A stretch of 12,396 nucleotides of DNA from Proteobacteria bacterium UBA1844 (lineage in GTDB: Bacteria > Pseudomonadota > Gammaproteobacteria > Steroidobacterales > Woeseiaceae). The stretch spans positions 46,638 to 59,033 of the forward strand of contig DDIS01000142.1 in NCBI GenBank assembly GCA_002338615.1, in the 5' to 3' direction. A model generated the notes under the pieces. It made no database searches, was not told the origin of the DNA, and saw nothing but the letters and a program-made list of their open reading frames with translations. A program made the position numbers and the translations under genes. This document shows, in pieces, positions 5,280 through 12,396 of this stretch. Each line of letters opens with the position of its first letter. Positions within the stretch are counted from its first letter, which is position 1.

Positions 5280-7313
5280 CTAATTCGTGCGTTGAATAAC
5301 CTCGATTTTTTCCAGCGCTGCCAGATACTCAACGACATACTCCAGCGGCACCTCGCCAAGTTCGGCGACCAGCCAGTCGCGGATATCGCTGATCGTGCGT
5401 TTGCCGTCGACAAAATTCAGCGCTTCGTATGTAAATTCGTCGCCGGATCCTTCCCTCGTTGCGTGTGAGGGCAGTTGCAGCTTCGCCGTGTTCGCCTTGC
5501 CGAACTTGTCCTCGAGATACGAATAGTCGAAGCCGCTCATCGGTCCCAGGATATCGGGATTGCGTTTGTATACGACGTTATTGCGGTTTGTTGGTGCTGG
5601 CGAGTGGGTTGGCGAGACAAGGGATTGCAGCTTTTCGAGATATGCAACAGCTGCCGCATGATCGGCTTCGCTTAGCGTTGCGAAAGGCTCTACGCTGTGT
5701 ACTTTTTTCCGTTCAACAGCAAAGTGCACGTTGGTAACAGCACTGATATCCGCATCCGGCAATTTTGGTAACCGTTCAGCCAGTTCCGCACTGCGCAGCA
5801 ATGCGTTCCTTTCGAGCAATGCGAGCACCGCTGGCACATCCTTGTCCGACATGTTCGCCAGAAACCACGCGCTGACTGCGCCGGTGAATGCGGCGCGCTT
5901 CAGCTTGGTCGGGTCGATATTCGCGGCGAGATCAAAATTCGTATGAATGTAGCGATCCGGCCAGTCATGCAGGTAGAGACCGGGAATGCGCCAGCTGCCT
6001 TCGAAAAAGACGTCGTGGTCGCTGCCCATGTCGAGGCCTTCCATCAGTGCCATTTGTGGCTCCTTGCCACCTTCCGGCGCCACCAGTGGAAATGCAGCGG
6101 ATTCCCCGCTCGCGTAACGCAACGTCTGGTCGTTGACGAAAGTTCCGATCTCATGTCCCAGGTCGCTGATGAACGATGGCACGCTGTAGGGTCCGCCGGA
6201 AATTCGAAACACTGACTTTGTAACCGGTGCACCACCCACCATATCCATGTGAATGTTGGCCTTGATATGGGAAGTATCTTTTTGTTGTGACAGGTAAATA
6301 ATGCTGCCCTCGATCTCCGCTGGCCACAGGAAGCGGATCGTACGCGACGGGCGTGGCAGAATGCCGTTACTGATCAAGGCATTCAGTGTGCGCGCAACTT
6401 CCAGGATGGCCACGCAACCCGACGCATTGTCGTTGGCGCCGGGCCTCGGGTGGTCCAGGTGACAGCTAAAATGGATGTCTTCGTCGGCCTTGTCGCTACC
6501 CGTGATGGCCGCCGATGCGAAACGGTACTTGCCGCGCTCGTGGCTGGCGTCGACTTTGGCGTGTAACAGGATTGTTTCACCGGCCGCCAGTCGCTGTTGC
6601 AATTGCCTGGCCTCGCCCAGCGAAATCATGAAGGCGAAGGATTTGGTCTGGGCGAACGCACCGAGGTGTCCCCAGCGAACCAGGCGATCGTCTTCCTTCC
6701 ACCAGGCCGATTCCTGGTTGGGGGCGTAGGAAATGATCCCGGCTGCGCCGAGTTCACCGACTGCGCGCTCAACTACCGCTTCGGGTTGGCTCGAGGTCAA
6801 CACGAGCTTGCCGCTGAGATTCTTGTTTGCGTAGTCCGCGTCCTCTTTGCCCGTCCCGATATCGACCAACGAGCTTGTGACTTCACCCGACAGGCTGCCC
6901 TCTGCAAGTGTCAGTGGTACCGCGTCCCAATCGCCGAGTCTGCGCACTCGCTGTAGCTCCGCACCGTCTGGTCGCACTTCCCAGAGCTCGGCGAAACGCA
7001 CATCCCAGACCGGCCGGGATTTTTGCGTGCCGAGCATACTCTTGCCATCGGCGGGGTATTCGAGGACGGCTACTTCGTCCAGCCCATAGTCCTTGAGTGC
7101 TGTAACGATAGTCTGTGTCGCAGCTTCGAACTGCTTGCTTGCACGCATGCGGTGTTGCACGGTAATGGCATCGAGGTTGCGCTTCGCGGTCTCGCCTGAA
7201 GTCTCTGCAGCAATTTGTTGCAGGGTATGTTCAGGGATAAGATCGAAAAGGTCAGCGCGGACAAGCGAGCTGAGCGAGATCAGCAACAGCAGAATCGGAA
7301 GTTGTCGGTACAT
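5280..7313 (-). CDS. Exported M28-type aminopeptidase with PA-like insert and C-terminal winged-helix-like domain
   Basis: This is a 677-residue protein. A signal peptide (residues 1-20) with cleavage near VRA|D predicts export. Residues about 130-250 resemble a protease-associated (PA) domain inserted before or into the peptidase fold (LSGKLVLTSSQP, GAAGIISY). The zinc-peptidase core shows H285 in SCHLDHPRPG, D295 in ANDNASG, the PAEIEGS segment (331-337) with E333/E335, D357 in HMDMVGG, and H457 in RYIHTNFD. The ANDNASG and 'PxxxGS..YL' spacing resembles DUF4910-type M28 relatives more than textbook M28, which has an EE pair. The last 50 residues (about 628-675) look like a small winged-helix or PqqD-like fold, a known C-terminal addition in those relatives. 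The start is ATG with AGGA six bases upstream. It is the last gene of the prmC-ppiB-EEP run (66-base gap). Substrate is unknown; peptide scavenging is likely. Confidence 0.82.
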   Translation of the reverse strand: MYRQLPILLLLISLSSLVRADLFDLIPEHTLQQIAAETSGETAKRNLDAITVQHRMRASKQFEAATQTIVTALKDYGLDEVAVLEYPADGKSMLGTQKSRPVWDVRFAELWEVRPDGAELQRVRRLGDWDAVPLTLAEGSLSGEVTSSLVDIGTGKEDADYANKNLSGKLVLTSSQPEAVVERAVGELGAAGIISYAPNQESAWWKEDDRLVRWGHLGAFAQTKSFAFMISLGEARQLQQRLAAGETILLHAKVDASHERGKYRFASAAITGSDKADEDIHFSCHLDHPRPGANDNASGCVAILEVARTLNALISNGILPRPSRTIRFLWPAEIEGSIIYLSQQKDTSHIKANIHMDMVGGAPVTKSVFRISGGPYSVPSFISDLGHEIGTFVNDQTLRYASGESAAFPLVAPEGGKEPQMALMEGLDMGSDHDVFFEGSWRIPGLYLHDWPDRYIHTNFDLAANIDPTKLKRAAFTGAVSAWFLANMSDKDVPAVLALLERNALLRSAELAERLPKLPDADISAVTNVHFAVERKKVHSVEPFATLSEADHAAAVAYLEKLQSLVSPTHSPAPTNRNNVVYKRNPDILGPMSGFDYSYLEDKFGKANTAKLQLPSHATREGSGDEFTYEALNFVDGKRTISDIRDWLVAELGEVPLEYVVEYLAALEKIEVIQRTN

Positions 7314-7360
7314 TATCAGTCCTGTAAATAAGCCTGGTCAGGGCGGTTCGAAAATGTGCG

Positions 7361-7377
7361 GCCGCTAAAAGGGCGGC
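7361..7377. other. Small GC hairpin between EEP-family gene and M28 gene
   Basis: GCCGC (7361-7365) and GCGGC (7373-7377) can pair around a 7-base loop, directly after the stop of the EEP-family gene on the minus strand. No proper T-tract follows, so an efficient intrinsic terminator is unlikely and read-through into the peptidase gene is expected. Confidence 0.25.
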
Positions 7378-7379
7378 GG

Positions 7380-8330
7380 TTAGTAACTCATGGTAACCAG
7401 CACTGGCAGGTGATCGGAGCCGATATTGGAACCGATCTCAAAGTCGGTCACAGCAATATCGGCGGACACCAGGCAATGGTCGATGGGTATCCGTGCAAAC
7501 GGCAGGAATATGGGCCAGCTTGGTTTGATGCCGAAACCGCGGCGCGCATTCCGTAAACCACTTTTTGCTTCAAGTGAACGATAATAGTGTGACCACATCG
7601 TAACGTTGAGGTCGCCGACAACAATCAGCGGGTGCGGCGTGCGACCGGCAATTCCGGCCAATTCGTCGAGCTGACTATTGCGGGATGCAAAATTTGTCGC
7701 CCCGATCGGGTGCATGGGGTGCCCGGTCACAATGTGCAGCGGCTTCCCTTTGATCGTTACCGTTGCAATAATTTCTGGAATTCCAAGCGGCGCCGAATCG
7801 ACGATGGCCGAAGACTCGAATGGGTGCTTTGAGTACAGCGCGATACCATACGCGCTGTCGTGCGCTTTGACGACCTTGTAGGGATAGCTTTTATCGAGTG
7901 CCCCGAGCCCCTGTAACCACCCTGGTGTTACTTCCTGCATCACCAGGATGTCGGGTTCGAACGCCTGGACCTCGGCGACCAATCGTTCGGGATTCGTGTT
8001 GCGCAGAAAGACATTGGCATGCAGTAGCCTGATACTGGTGTCACCCGCGGCAGGCTGTTCGTAGGGCAAATACCAGGGCACAACGAAGTACGCGTTCAGG
8101 CCAACGCTTGCGATGCCCAAAAAAATGTAGCCGCGCCAGCGCAATAGCAGGAATGCAAAGGTGAGCAGTACGGAAATGACAAGGTACTGCAGGCGAAAGT
8201 GCACGAACAGTTCGAGCCAGCGACTCCATTCGTCAAACAATGTCGCAAACGAAAAAGCAGCAGTGATGAGCAGGGCTGCTTCCAGCAGCCCGAGGCCAAC
8301 AGCTTTCCAGTCAGGCCCGCCTATGGACAC
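7380..8330 (-). CDS. Membrane-anchored endonuclease/exonuclease/phosphatase-family protein
   Basis: This 316-residue protein has two parts. Residues about 10-88 hold three hydrophobic helices (12-31, 47-63, 67-86), an inner-membrane anchor as in YafD-like members. Residues about 98-316 are the EEP (DNase I/phosphodiesterase, PF03372) domain. Its metal and catalytic residues are visible in order: N106 in LHANVFLRN, E133 in VMQEV, H204 in VTGHPMHP, D240 and N242 in GDLNVT, D284-H285 in IDHCLVS, and D306-H307 in GSDHLPV. The hydrolytic core therefore looks intact. Substrate could be nucleic acid, a phospholipid or an inositol-type phosphate; the sequence does not decide. The start is GTG at 8330, the first good codon before the first helix; its ribosome binding site is weak, so the N-terminus is uncertain. 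It follows ppiB by 42 bases. Confidence 0.85.
   Translation of the reverse strand: MSIGGPDWKAVGLGLLEAALLITAAFSFATLFDEWSRWLELFVHFRLQYLVISVLLTFAFLLLRWRGYIFLGIASVGLNAYFVVPWYLPYEQPAAGDTSIRLLHANVFLRNTNPERLVAEVQAFEPDILVMQEVTPGWLQGLGALDKSYPYKVVKAHDSAYGIALYSKHPFESSAIVDSAPLGIPEIIATVTIKGKPLHIVTGHPMHPIGATNFASRNSQLDELAGIAGRTPHPLIVVGDLNVTMWSHYYRSLEAKSGLRNARRGFGIKPSWPIFLPFARIPIDHCLVSADIAVTDFEIGSNIGSDHLPVLVTMSY
8273..8291. other. 8-bp perfect hairpin inside the EEP gene's first codons
   Basis: GGGCTGCT (8273-8280) and AGCAGCCC (8284-8291) are perfect reverse complements around a TCC loop, within codons 14-20 of the membrane-anchored EEP gene. In the mRNA this would be a strong stem about 40 bases after the start. 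The loop matches the REP-like elements at both window ends, but the outer GGAGCG/GCGA boxes are absent. Confidence 0.4.
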
Positions 8331-8372
8331 GCGAAGCTGCCAGGTACCAGGATTCGTGATGAACGCGGAAGA

Positions 8373-8858
8373 TCAGTCGTCAAGCGTGACTTCGATAATT
8401 TCGACGGGTTCCTGCGGCACATCCTGATGGCCGCCCTTGTTGCCAGTAGGCAACTTTGCAATCGTGTCGACTACATCCATACCGTCTGCGACCTGGCCGA
8501 AAACCGCGTAGCCGAAATCACGGTTGCTGTGATCCAGAAAGCTGTTGTCCTTGAGATTGATGAAAAACTGCGCTGTCGCACTGTTCACGTCCGATGTGCG
8601 CGCCATTGCCAGCGTGCCGCGTCGATTCTTCTCGCCGTTTTGCGCCTCGTTCTTGATCGGTTCGCGTGTTTTCTGTTGCGTCATGTCCGCATTGAAGCCG
8701 CCACCCTGAATCATGAAGTTCGGGATCACACGGTGAAAAATCGTGCCGTGGAAAAACTGGTCTTCAATGTACTGGCGGAAATTCTTGCAGGTGATCGGCG
8801 CTTTCTCATCGAATAATTCAACCTGGATGTCGCCGTGGTTGGTTTTGATCGTAATCAT
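8373..8858 (-). CDS. ppiB: Cyclophilin-type peptidyl-prolyl cis-trans isomerase (cytosolic, PpiB-like)
   Basis: This 161-residue enzyme catalyses cis-trans isomerisation of Xaa-Pro bonds. It has no signal peptide, so it acts in the cytosol. Cyclophilin signatures are complete: [11 protein letters not shown] (6-16), KNFRQYI (25-31), [13 protein letters not shown] with the catalytic R43 (41-53), GTLAMAR (81-87), ATAQFFINL (94-102) and [17 protein letters not shown] (115-131). I chose ATG at 8858 rather than an in-frame TTG at 8870, because the PpiB family begins exactly at this M-x-x-x-x-TNHGDI position. The upstream ribosome binding site is poor. It lies 37 bases after prmC and 42 before the EEP gene on the same strand. 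Any link to those genes is unknown; it is probably a housekeeping folding helper. Confidence 0.93.
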   Translation of the reverse strand: MITIKTNHGDIQVELFDEKAPITCKNFRQYIEDQFFHGTIFHRVIPNFMIQGGGFNADMTQQKTREPIKNEAQNGEKNRRGTLAMARTSDVNSATAQFFINLKDNSFLDHSNRDFGYAVFGQVADGMDVVDTIAKLPTGNKGGHQDVPQEPVEIIEVTLDD

Positions 8859-8895
8859 TTTTGCTCGCAAATTGCCAAATTCTGCTGGCTATGTA

Positions 8896-9756
8896 TCACA
8901 GATTGGCGCTCGATGCAGGTCTGCGCGCTGCTGTAACGCGCGGGCGTCCGGCATGGTCCTCGGTGCATGCCACCGCAGTCCAGCCGGCATCGGCAAGGAT
9001 CTGTGCGACCTCTTTTTCCTGGTCCGCCCCGTGCTCGAGTAGTAATTTTCCACCATCAACCAGCACGGCCGCGCATCGATTTGCAAGAATGCGAACATCG
9101 TCGAGGCCGTCGAGGCCAGCGACCAGCGCAGATTCAGGCTCGAACGCAAGGCGGGCAAGTGCCGGATCATCCGCCCTTATATACGGCGGATTCGAAACAA
9201 CCATGTCGAACCGGCAGCCCGGGACTGCGTCCGTCCAGGGTCCGACCGTAAACTCCACGTTGGCGATATCGAGTTGCCGGGCATTCTGCCGGGCAATCTT
9301 GATTGCCGCCTCGCTGCGGTCGGTTGCGACGACAGAACAGAGCGGCCGTTCCTTGCCGATGGCGAGTGCGATCGCGCCGCTGCCGGTGCCAAGGTCAAGC
9401 ACTCGCCATGCCGACTCTCGTGGAATGTCACGCAGCGCAAGCTCCACCAGCAATTCCGTTTCCGGCCTCGGTACCAGCGTATCCGGCGTGACCATGAGTT
9501 CCAGCGACCAGAACTCCTTTGTGCCCGTTATATAGGCGAGTGGCTCGCCCGCCACCCGGCGCGTGATGCTCGCGTCGAAACGCGCGAGCGCTGCCTTGTC
9601 GAGCGTGTCTTCAGGGTGCGCGAACAGGTAGCTACGCGGCATATCGATAGCTCGCGCAAGCAGGATATCGGCATCGAGCCGTGGTGAATCGCTGACCGGC
9701 TCGAGACGTTTTGCTGCCTGTGCAAGCAGATTTGCGATGCGGCCTGAATCAGGCAT
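8896..9756 (-). CDS. prmC: Peptide chain release factor N5-glutamine methyltransferase
   Basis: This is a 286-residue SAM-dependent methyltransferase that modifies the glutamine of the GGQ motif in release factors RF1 and RF2, raising termination efficiency. An N-terminal helical domain (about 1-80) is followed by the Rossmann methyltransferase domain. It shows PRPETE (96-101), SAM-binding DLGTGSGAIAL (121-131), acidic D146 after motif II, the glutamine-binding NPPYI (189-193) and EHGADQ (241-246), as usual in PrmC. Length and motif order are normal. It starts at ATG 9756. In many bacteria prmC follows prfA, but here the gene lies first in a run with ppiB and diverges from the cystathionine beta-synthase gene over 92 bases; prfA is not in the window. 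A ribosomal protein L3 methyltransferase (PrmB) is the nearest alternative and is less likely given the overall match. Confidence 0.93.
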   Translation of the reverse strand: MPDSGRIANLLAQAAKRLEPVSDSPRLDADILLARAIDMPRSYLFAHPEDTLDKAALARFDASITRRVAGEPLAYITGTKEFWSLELMVTPDTLVPRPETELLVELALRDIPRESAWRVLDLGTGSGAIALAIGKERPLCSVVATDRSEAAIKIARQNARQLDIANVEFTVGPWTDAVPGCRFDMVVSNPPYIRADDPALARLAFEPESALVAGLDGLDDVRILANRCAAVLVDGGKLLLEHGADQEKEVAQILADAGWTAVACTEDHAGRPRVTAARRPASSANL

Positions 9757-9765
9757 GCATGGAGC

Positions 9766-9789
9766 GCCCGACTTCGCGGCGTTTCGGGC
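9766..9789. promoter_or_regulatory. Inverted repeat and weak promoter signal in the prmC/cbs divergent region
   Basis: GCCCGA (9766-9771) and TCGGGC (9784-9789) pair across 12 bases, in the 92-base gap between prmC and the cystathionine beta-synthase gene. Beyond it, TACACT (9814-9819) is a possible -10 for the plus-strand operon, without a clear -35. The repeat would then overlap the polymerase site and could be an operator. No known SAM or cobalamin riboswitch motif is visible. Confidence 0.25.
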
Positions 9790-9848
9790 TGGTTAGTGCC
9801 CGCCGCTCTCGCGTACACTCACAATTAAACCTTGCTGAATCACACCAC

Positions 9849-11210
9849 ATGAATATTTACTCCAATATCCTCGAGATGGTCGGTCGCACGCCTATGCTCG
9901 AAGCCCGGCATCTCGACACGGGTCCCTGCCGCCTGTTCCTGAAACTCGAACTGATGAATCCGGGCGGCTCCATCAAGGATCGTATCGGAATTTCAATGAT
10001 CGAGCAGGCCGAACAGCGCGGTGACATCAAACCCGGTGCTACGCTGGTAGAAGCTACCGCCGGCAATACCGGGCTTGGCCTCGCCCTCGTTGCGGCGCAG
10101 AAGGGCTACAAGCTGATCCTCGTGCTGCCCGACAAGATGAGTCAGGAAAAGATCTTCAATTTGCGGGCCATGGGTGCCGAAGTGGTGCTGACACGCTCGG
10201 ACGTCGGCAAAGGGCACCCCGAGTACTACCAGGATCTTGGTCGCAGCATCGCGGCTGAAAAAGGCGCGTATTTCATCAACCAGTTTGGCAACCCGGATAA
10301 TCCGCTGGCCCACGAGCTGACAACCGGTCCTGAAATCATCGAGCAGATGGATGGCAAGGTTGACGCGATCGTACTCGGTGTCGGCTCGAGCGGCACCGTG
10401 TCGGGGCTTGGCAAATACCTTGCCGAGCATGCACCGGACGTAGACCTGATCCTGGCCGATCCGGAAGGCTCGGTCCTGGCTGACTACATCAACAAGGGTG
10501 TGCTGGGCAAGGGCGGCAGCTGGCTCGTCGAGGGCATCGGCGAGGACTTTATTCCTGATATCGCCGACTTTTCGCAGGTTAAGAAGGCCTATTGCATTAC
10601 GGATGCCGAATCCTTCGCCGCCGCGCGCGAGCTGCTACGAAAGGAAGGCGTGCTGGCCGGCTCCTCTTCCGGCACCTTGCTGGCGGCCGCATTGCGTTAC
10701 TGCCAGGAACAGGACAGCGCAAAAACTGTGGTTACATTCGCCTGCGATACGGGTAACAAATATCTCTCGAAGCTGTACAACGACTTCTGGATGGAAGACC
10801 AGGGCTTTATCAATCGCGAACAGTTCGGCGATTTACGTGATCTGATCGGTCGCTTGCATGGTGAACGCGCAACGATCACGGTCGGCCCGACCGACATCGT
10901 GACGACGGCGCACAATCGATTGCGTAATGCCGGATTTTCGCAACTTCCGGTCATGTACGATGGCAAGATAGTCGGTGTCATAACGGAAGACACGATTCTG
11001 CAATTCGTCTTTGGCCGGCCGGAGCTCCTGACGGCGACCGTTGAAGAGGCAATGGAATCGGCCTTTATTCGGCTCGACAAAGATACCAGTATCAATAATC
11101 TTGTCGCGATGCTGCGGGTGCAACCGTTTGCTGCGATCATGGATGGCGACGAGTTTCTCGGGTTGATTACGCGCTCGGATGTTCTTAATTATTTACGGCG
11201 GCAAATATGA
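9849..11210 (+). CDS. cbs: Cystathionine beta-synthase (PLP enzyme with CBS domain pair)
   Basis: This 453-residue cytosolic enzyme condenses homocysteine with serine to cystathionine, the first step of reverse transsulfuration. The PLP fold-type II core (about 1-320) shows the Schiff-base lysine K43 in NPGGSIKDR, the cofactor/substrate loop EATAGNTG (68-75), the phosphate loop GVGSSGTVSG (177-186), and GSSSGT (271-276) near the pyridine nitrogen. FACDTGNKYLSKLYND (297-312) is typical of CBS rather than cysteine synthase. Two CBS repeats follow (about 335-390 and 395-450), a module that often binds adenosyl ligands such as SAM. The heme-binding N-terminal extension of animal enzymes is absent. 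I chose ATG 9849 because the family begins here; the frame stays open upstream to 9711, but that part overlaps prmC and is not protein-like. The Shine-Dalgarno sequence is weak. It overlaps the next gene by ATGA. Confidence 0.93.
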   Translation: MNIYSNILEMVGRTPMLEARHLDTGPCRLFLKLELMNPGGSIKDRIGISMIEQAEQRGDIKPGATLVEATAGNTGLGLALVAAQKGYKLILVLPDKMSQEKIFNLRAMGAEVVLTRSDVGKGHPEYYQDLGRSIAAEKGAYFINQFGNPDNPLAHELTTGPEIIEQMDGKVDAIVLGVGSSGTVSGLGKYLAEHAPDVDLILADPEGSVLADYINKGVLGKGGSWLVEGIGEDFIPDIADFSQVKKAYCITDAESFAAARELLRKEGVLAGSSSGTLLAAALRYCQEQDSAKTVVTFACDTGNKYLSKLYNDFWMEDQGFINREQFGDLRDLIGRLHGERATITVGPTDIVTTAHNRLRNAGFSQLPVMYDGKIVGVITEDTILQFVFGRPELLTATVEEAMESAFIRLDKDTSINNLVAMLRVQPFAAIMDGDEFLGLITRSDVLNYLRRQI

Positions 11211-12364
11211 CTGACGGAAAAGACACGAAGTTCGCAACGCGCACGATACACGCTGGCCAGAGCCCCGATCCCACGACGGGCGCCATCATGCTGCCAATCT
11301 ACGCGACGTCCACCTACGTGCAACAGAGCCCGGGCAAGCACAAGGGATACGAATATTCACGGACGCAAAACCCGACGCGCATGGCCTACGAGCGCTGTAT
11401 TGCAGATCTCGAATCAGGCACCCGCGGCTTTGCGTTTGCATCCGGCATGGCGGCGACAGCAACCATACTTGAGCTCGTGGACTCGGGTTCGCATGTCGTC
11501 GCCATGGATGATTTGTACGGAGGCACACGGCGCCTGTTTCATGGTGTGCGCGAGCGCAGTGCGGGACTTGAATTCAGTTTCGTCGATCTCACCGACCCCG
11601 ATCTTGCCGAGGCTGCGTTGCGTGATAACACGCGCATGATCTGGGTTGAGAGCCCAAGTAACCCGCTGCTCAAAGTCGTCGATTTTGAAGCTGTAGCGGA
11701 ACTCGCGCGTGCGCGCGACATCCTGGTTGTTGCCGACAACACCTTTGCTACTCCCTATCTGCAGCGGCCACTGGAACACGGGTTCGATATCGTCATGCAT
11801 TCCGCTACCAAGTTTATCAACGGTCATTCCGACATGGTGGGCGGCATCGCCGTGACCAACAACGATGAGCTGGGTGAAAAACTCGCGTATCTGTCGAACT
11901 CCATCGGCGCGATTGCCGGGCCCTTCGACAGCTTTCTTGCATTGCGTGGTGTCAAGACGCTTGACGTGCGCATGGAACGACATTGCAGCAATGCACAGGC
12001 AATTGCCGAGTGGCTCGAGCGCGACGCGCGGGTAGAAAGTGTTCTGTATCCGGGTCTGCCTTCACATCCGCAACACGAGTTGGCTATGCGGCAAATGTCC
12101 GGCTTCGGCGGCATAGTCACTTTTTTTATTAAAGGCGATATCGAAAACGCGCGCCGCTTCCTCGAACGTTGCGAATTGTTTGCGCTGGCGGAAAGCCTGG
12201 GTGGCGTTGAAAGCATGGTCGATCACCCCGCGATCATGACGCATGCCTCGGTGCCGGTTGAGCAACGCGCCTTGCTGGGTATCAGCGATCAACTGATCCG
12301 CCTGTCCGTTGGTATCGAGGCACTCGATGACCTGATTACCGATCTGGACCAGGCGCTCGGTTAG
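11207..12364 (+). CDS. Cystathionine gamma-lyase (Cys/Met metabolism PLP enzyme)
   Basis: This 385-residue fold-type I PLP enzyme belongs to the Cys/Met metabolism family (PF01053). Visible landmarks are TIHAGQSPDPTTGA (13-26), cofactor-phosphate residues Y50 and R52 in YSRTQNPT, FASGMAA (77-83), D177 in ADNTFATPYLQ, and Schiff-base K202 in SATKFINGHSDMVGG. The C-terminal substrate region SLGGVESMVDHP (330-341) contains E335 and is followed by R365 in LIRLSVGIE. The family contains gamma-lyase (cystathionine to cysteine, ammonia and 2-oxobutyrate) and gamma-synthase, which sequence separates poorly. The first reading is favoured because the start ATG overlaps the cystathionine beta-synthase stop (ATGA, 11207-11210), so the two are translationally coupled and form reverse transsulfuration. 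Automated annotation may call it metB; I leave the symbol open. No terminator is seen; a REP-like element begins 12 bases after the stop. Confidence 0.9.
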   Translation: MTDGKDTKFATRTIHAGQSPDPTTGAIMLPIYATSTYVQQSPGKHKGYEYSRTQNPTRMAYERCIADLESGTRGFAFASGMAATATILELVDSGSHVVAMDDLYGGTRRLFHGVRERSAGLEFSFVDLTDPDLAEAALRDNTRMIWVESPSNPLLKVVDFEAVAELARARDILVVADNTFATPYLQRPLEHGFDIVMHSATKFINGHSDMVGGIAVTNNDELGEKLAYLSNSIGAIAGPFDSFLALRGVKTLDVRMERHCSNAQAIAEWLERDARVESVLYPGLPSHPQHELAMRQMSGFGGIVTFFIKGDIENARRFLERCELFALAESLGGVESMVDHPAIMTHASVPVEQRALLGISDQLIRLSVGIEALDDLITDLDQALG

Positions 12365-12376
12365 ATTCGGCTGCGA

Positions 12377-12396
12377 TCGCGCCGGGACGGCGCTCC
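12377..12396 (-). repeat. REP-like palindrome (right copy, inverted, at the window edge)
   Basis: Read on the minus strand this is GGAGCGCCGTCCCGGCGCGA: a perfect 6-bp stem (GCGCCG/CGGCGC, 12379-12384 and 12388-12393 on the plus strand) with a TCC loop in the minus-strand reading. It matches the left-edge element at 16 of 20 bases, and the four mismatches form two base pairs that changed on both sides. This covariation argues for one repeat family with a conserved hairpin. It lies 12 bases beyond the cystathionine gamma-lyase stop and may also act as a transcript-end hairpin. Confidence 0.6.

Noticed and set aside
5273..5286. GAATT/AATTC inverted repeat at the meeting point of the yaiI and peptidase genes as a bidirectional terminator
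   Set aside because: It is only five A/T-rich pairs with no T-run, too weak to be a terminator.
8199..8816. Plus-strand open frame of 205 codons opposite ppiB and the EEP gene
   Set aside because: It is a shadow of two well-supported minus-strand genes and crosses the gap between them; the product has no recognisable motif.
8859..8870. Four-codon longer cyclophilin starting at TTG
   Set aside because: PpiB homologues begin at the ATG at 8858, and the extra residues have no ribosome binding site support.
9761..9781. Possible third REP-like element (GGAGCGCCCGACTTCGCGGCG) upstream of cbs
   Set aside because: It has the GGAGCG head but no matching stem or GCGA tail, so it is probably chance in GC-rich DNA.
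9711..9848. Upstream extension of the cystathionine beta-synthase frame by 46 codons
   Set aside because: It overlaps the start of prmC and has no family similarity; the enzyme family begins at the internal ATG 9849.
1..12396. CRISPR array, tRNA/rRNA, insertion sequence or phage genes
   Set aside because: No regularly spaced direct repeats, cloverleaf, rRNA-like stretch or transposase/phage protein was found on either strand by eye.

Overview
The window looks like ordinary chromosome from a GC-rich gammaproteobacterium. The evidence is the UPF0178 (YaiI) protein, the cytosolic PpiB-type cyclophilin, PrmC, and palindromic repeats of the REP kind known from Pseudomonas and Xanthomonadales. A Xanthomonadales-, Steroidobacter- or Woeseia-like source is my guess; nothing in the sequence fixes the genus. 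There are twelve protein-coding regions, no rRNA, tRNA, CRISPR or transposase. Five of the twelve use GTG or TTG as start codon.

Left part (1-2002): a REP-like palindrome sits at the very edge. It is followed by two minus-strand membrane-protein genes, a LysE/RhtB exporter (905-1534) and, downstream of it, a CPBP-family intramembrane protease (103-819). A 468-base stretch (1535-2002) holds no convincing gene but contains small inverted repeats and a good promoter.

Middle part (2003-5274): a Tat-exported berberine-bridge-type FAD oxidoreductase gene has lost its whole centre in frame (2003-2467). Convergent to it is a 2-oxoglutarate/Fe(II) oxygenase of the isopenicillin N synthase type (2480-3427). 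That gene diverges, across 62 bases with an inverted repeat, from an exported M20 amidohydrolase (3490-4788), which is followed by a UPF0178/YaiI protein (4822-5274).

Right part (5280-12364): a minus-strand run reads prmC, ppiB, a membrane-anchored endonuclease/exonuclease/phosphatase-fold protein and an exported M28-type peptidase, with gaps of 37, 42 and 66 bases. This suggests one operon, though the functions are not obviously linked. Divergent from prmC is a two-gene operon, cystathionine beta-synthase plus cystathionine gamma-lyase. The two genes overlap by ATGA and together form the reverse transsulfuration route (homocysteine to cysteine).

The window ends in a second REP-like palindrome, inverted relative to the first. 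The two copies match at 16 of 20 bases, and the four differences are two compensatory base-pair changes. I see no undescribed defence or mobile system here. The most notable items are the centrally deleted flavoenzyme and the paired REP-like palindromes.
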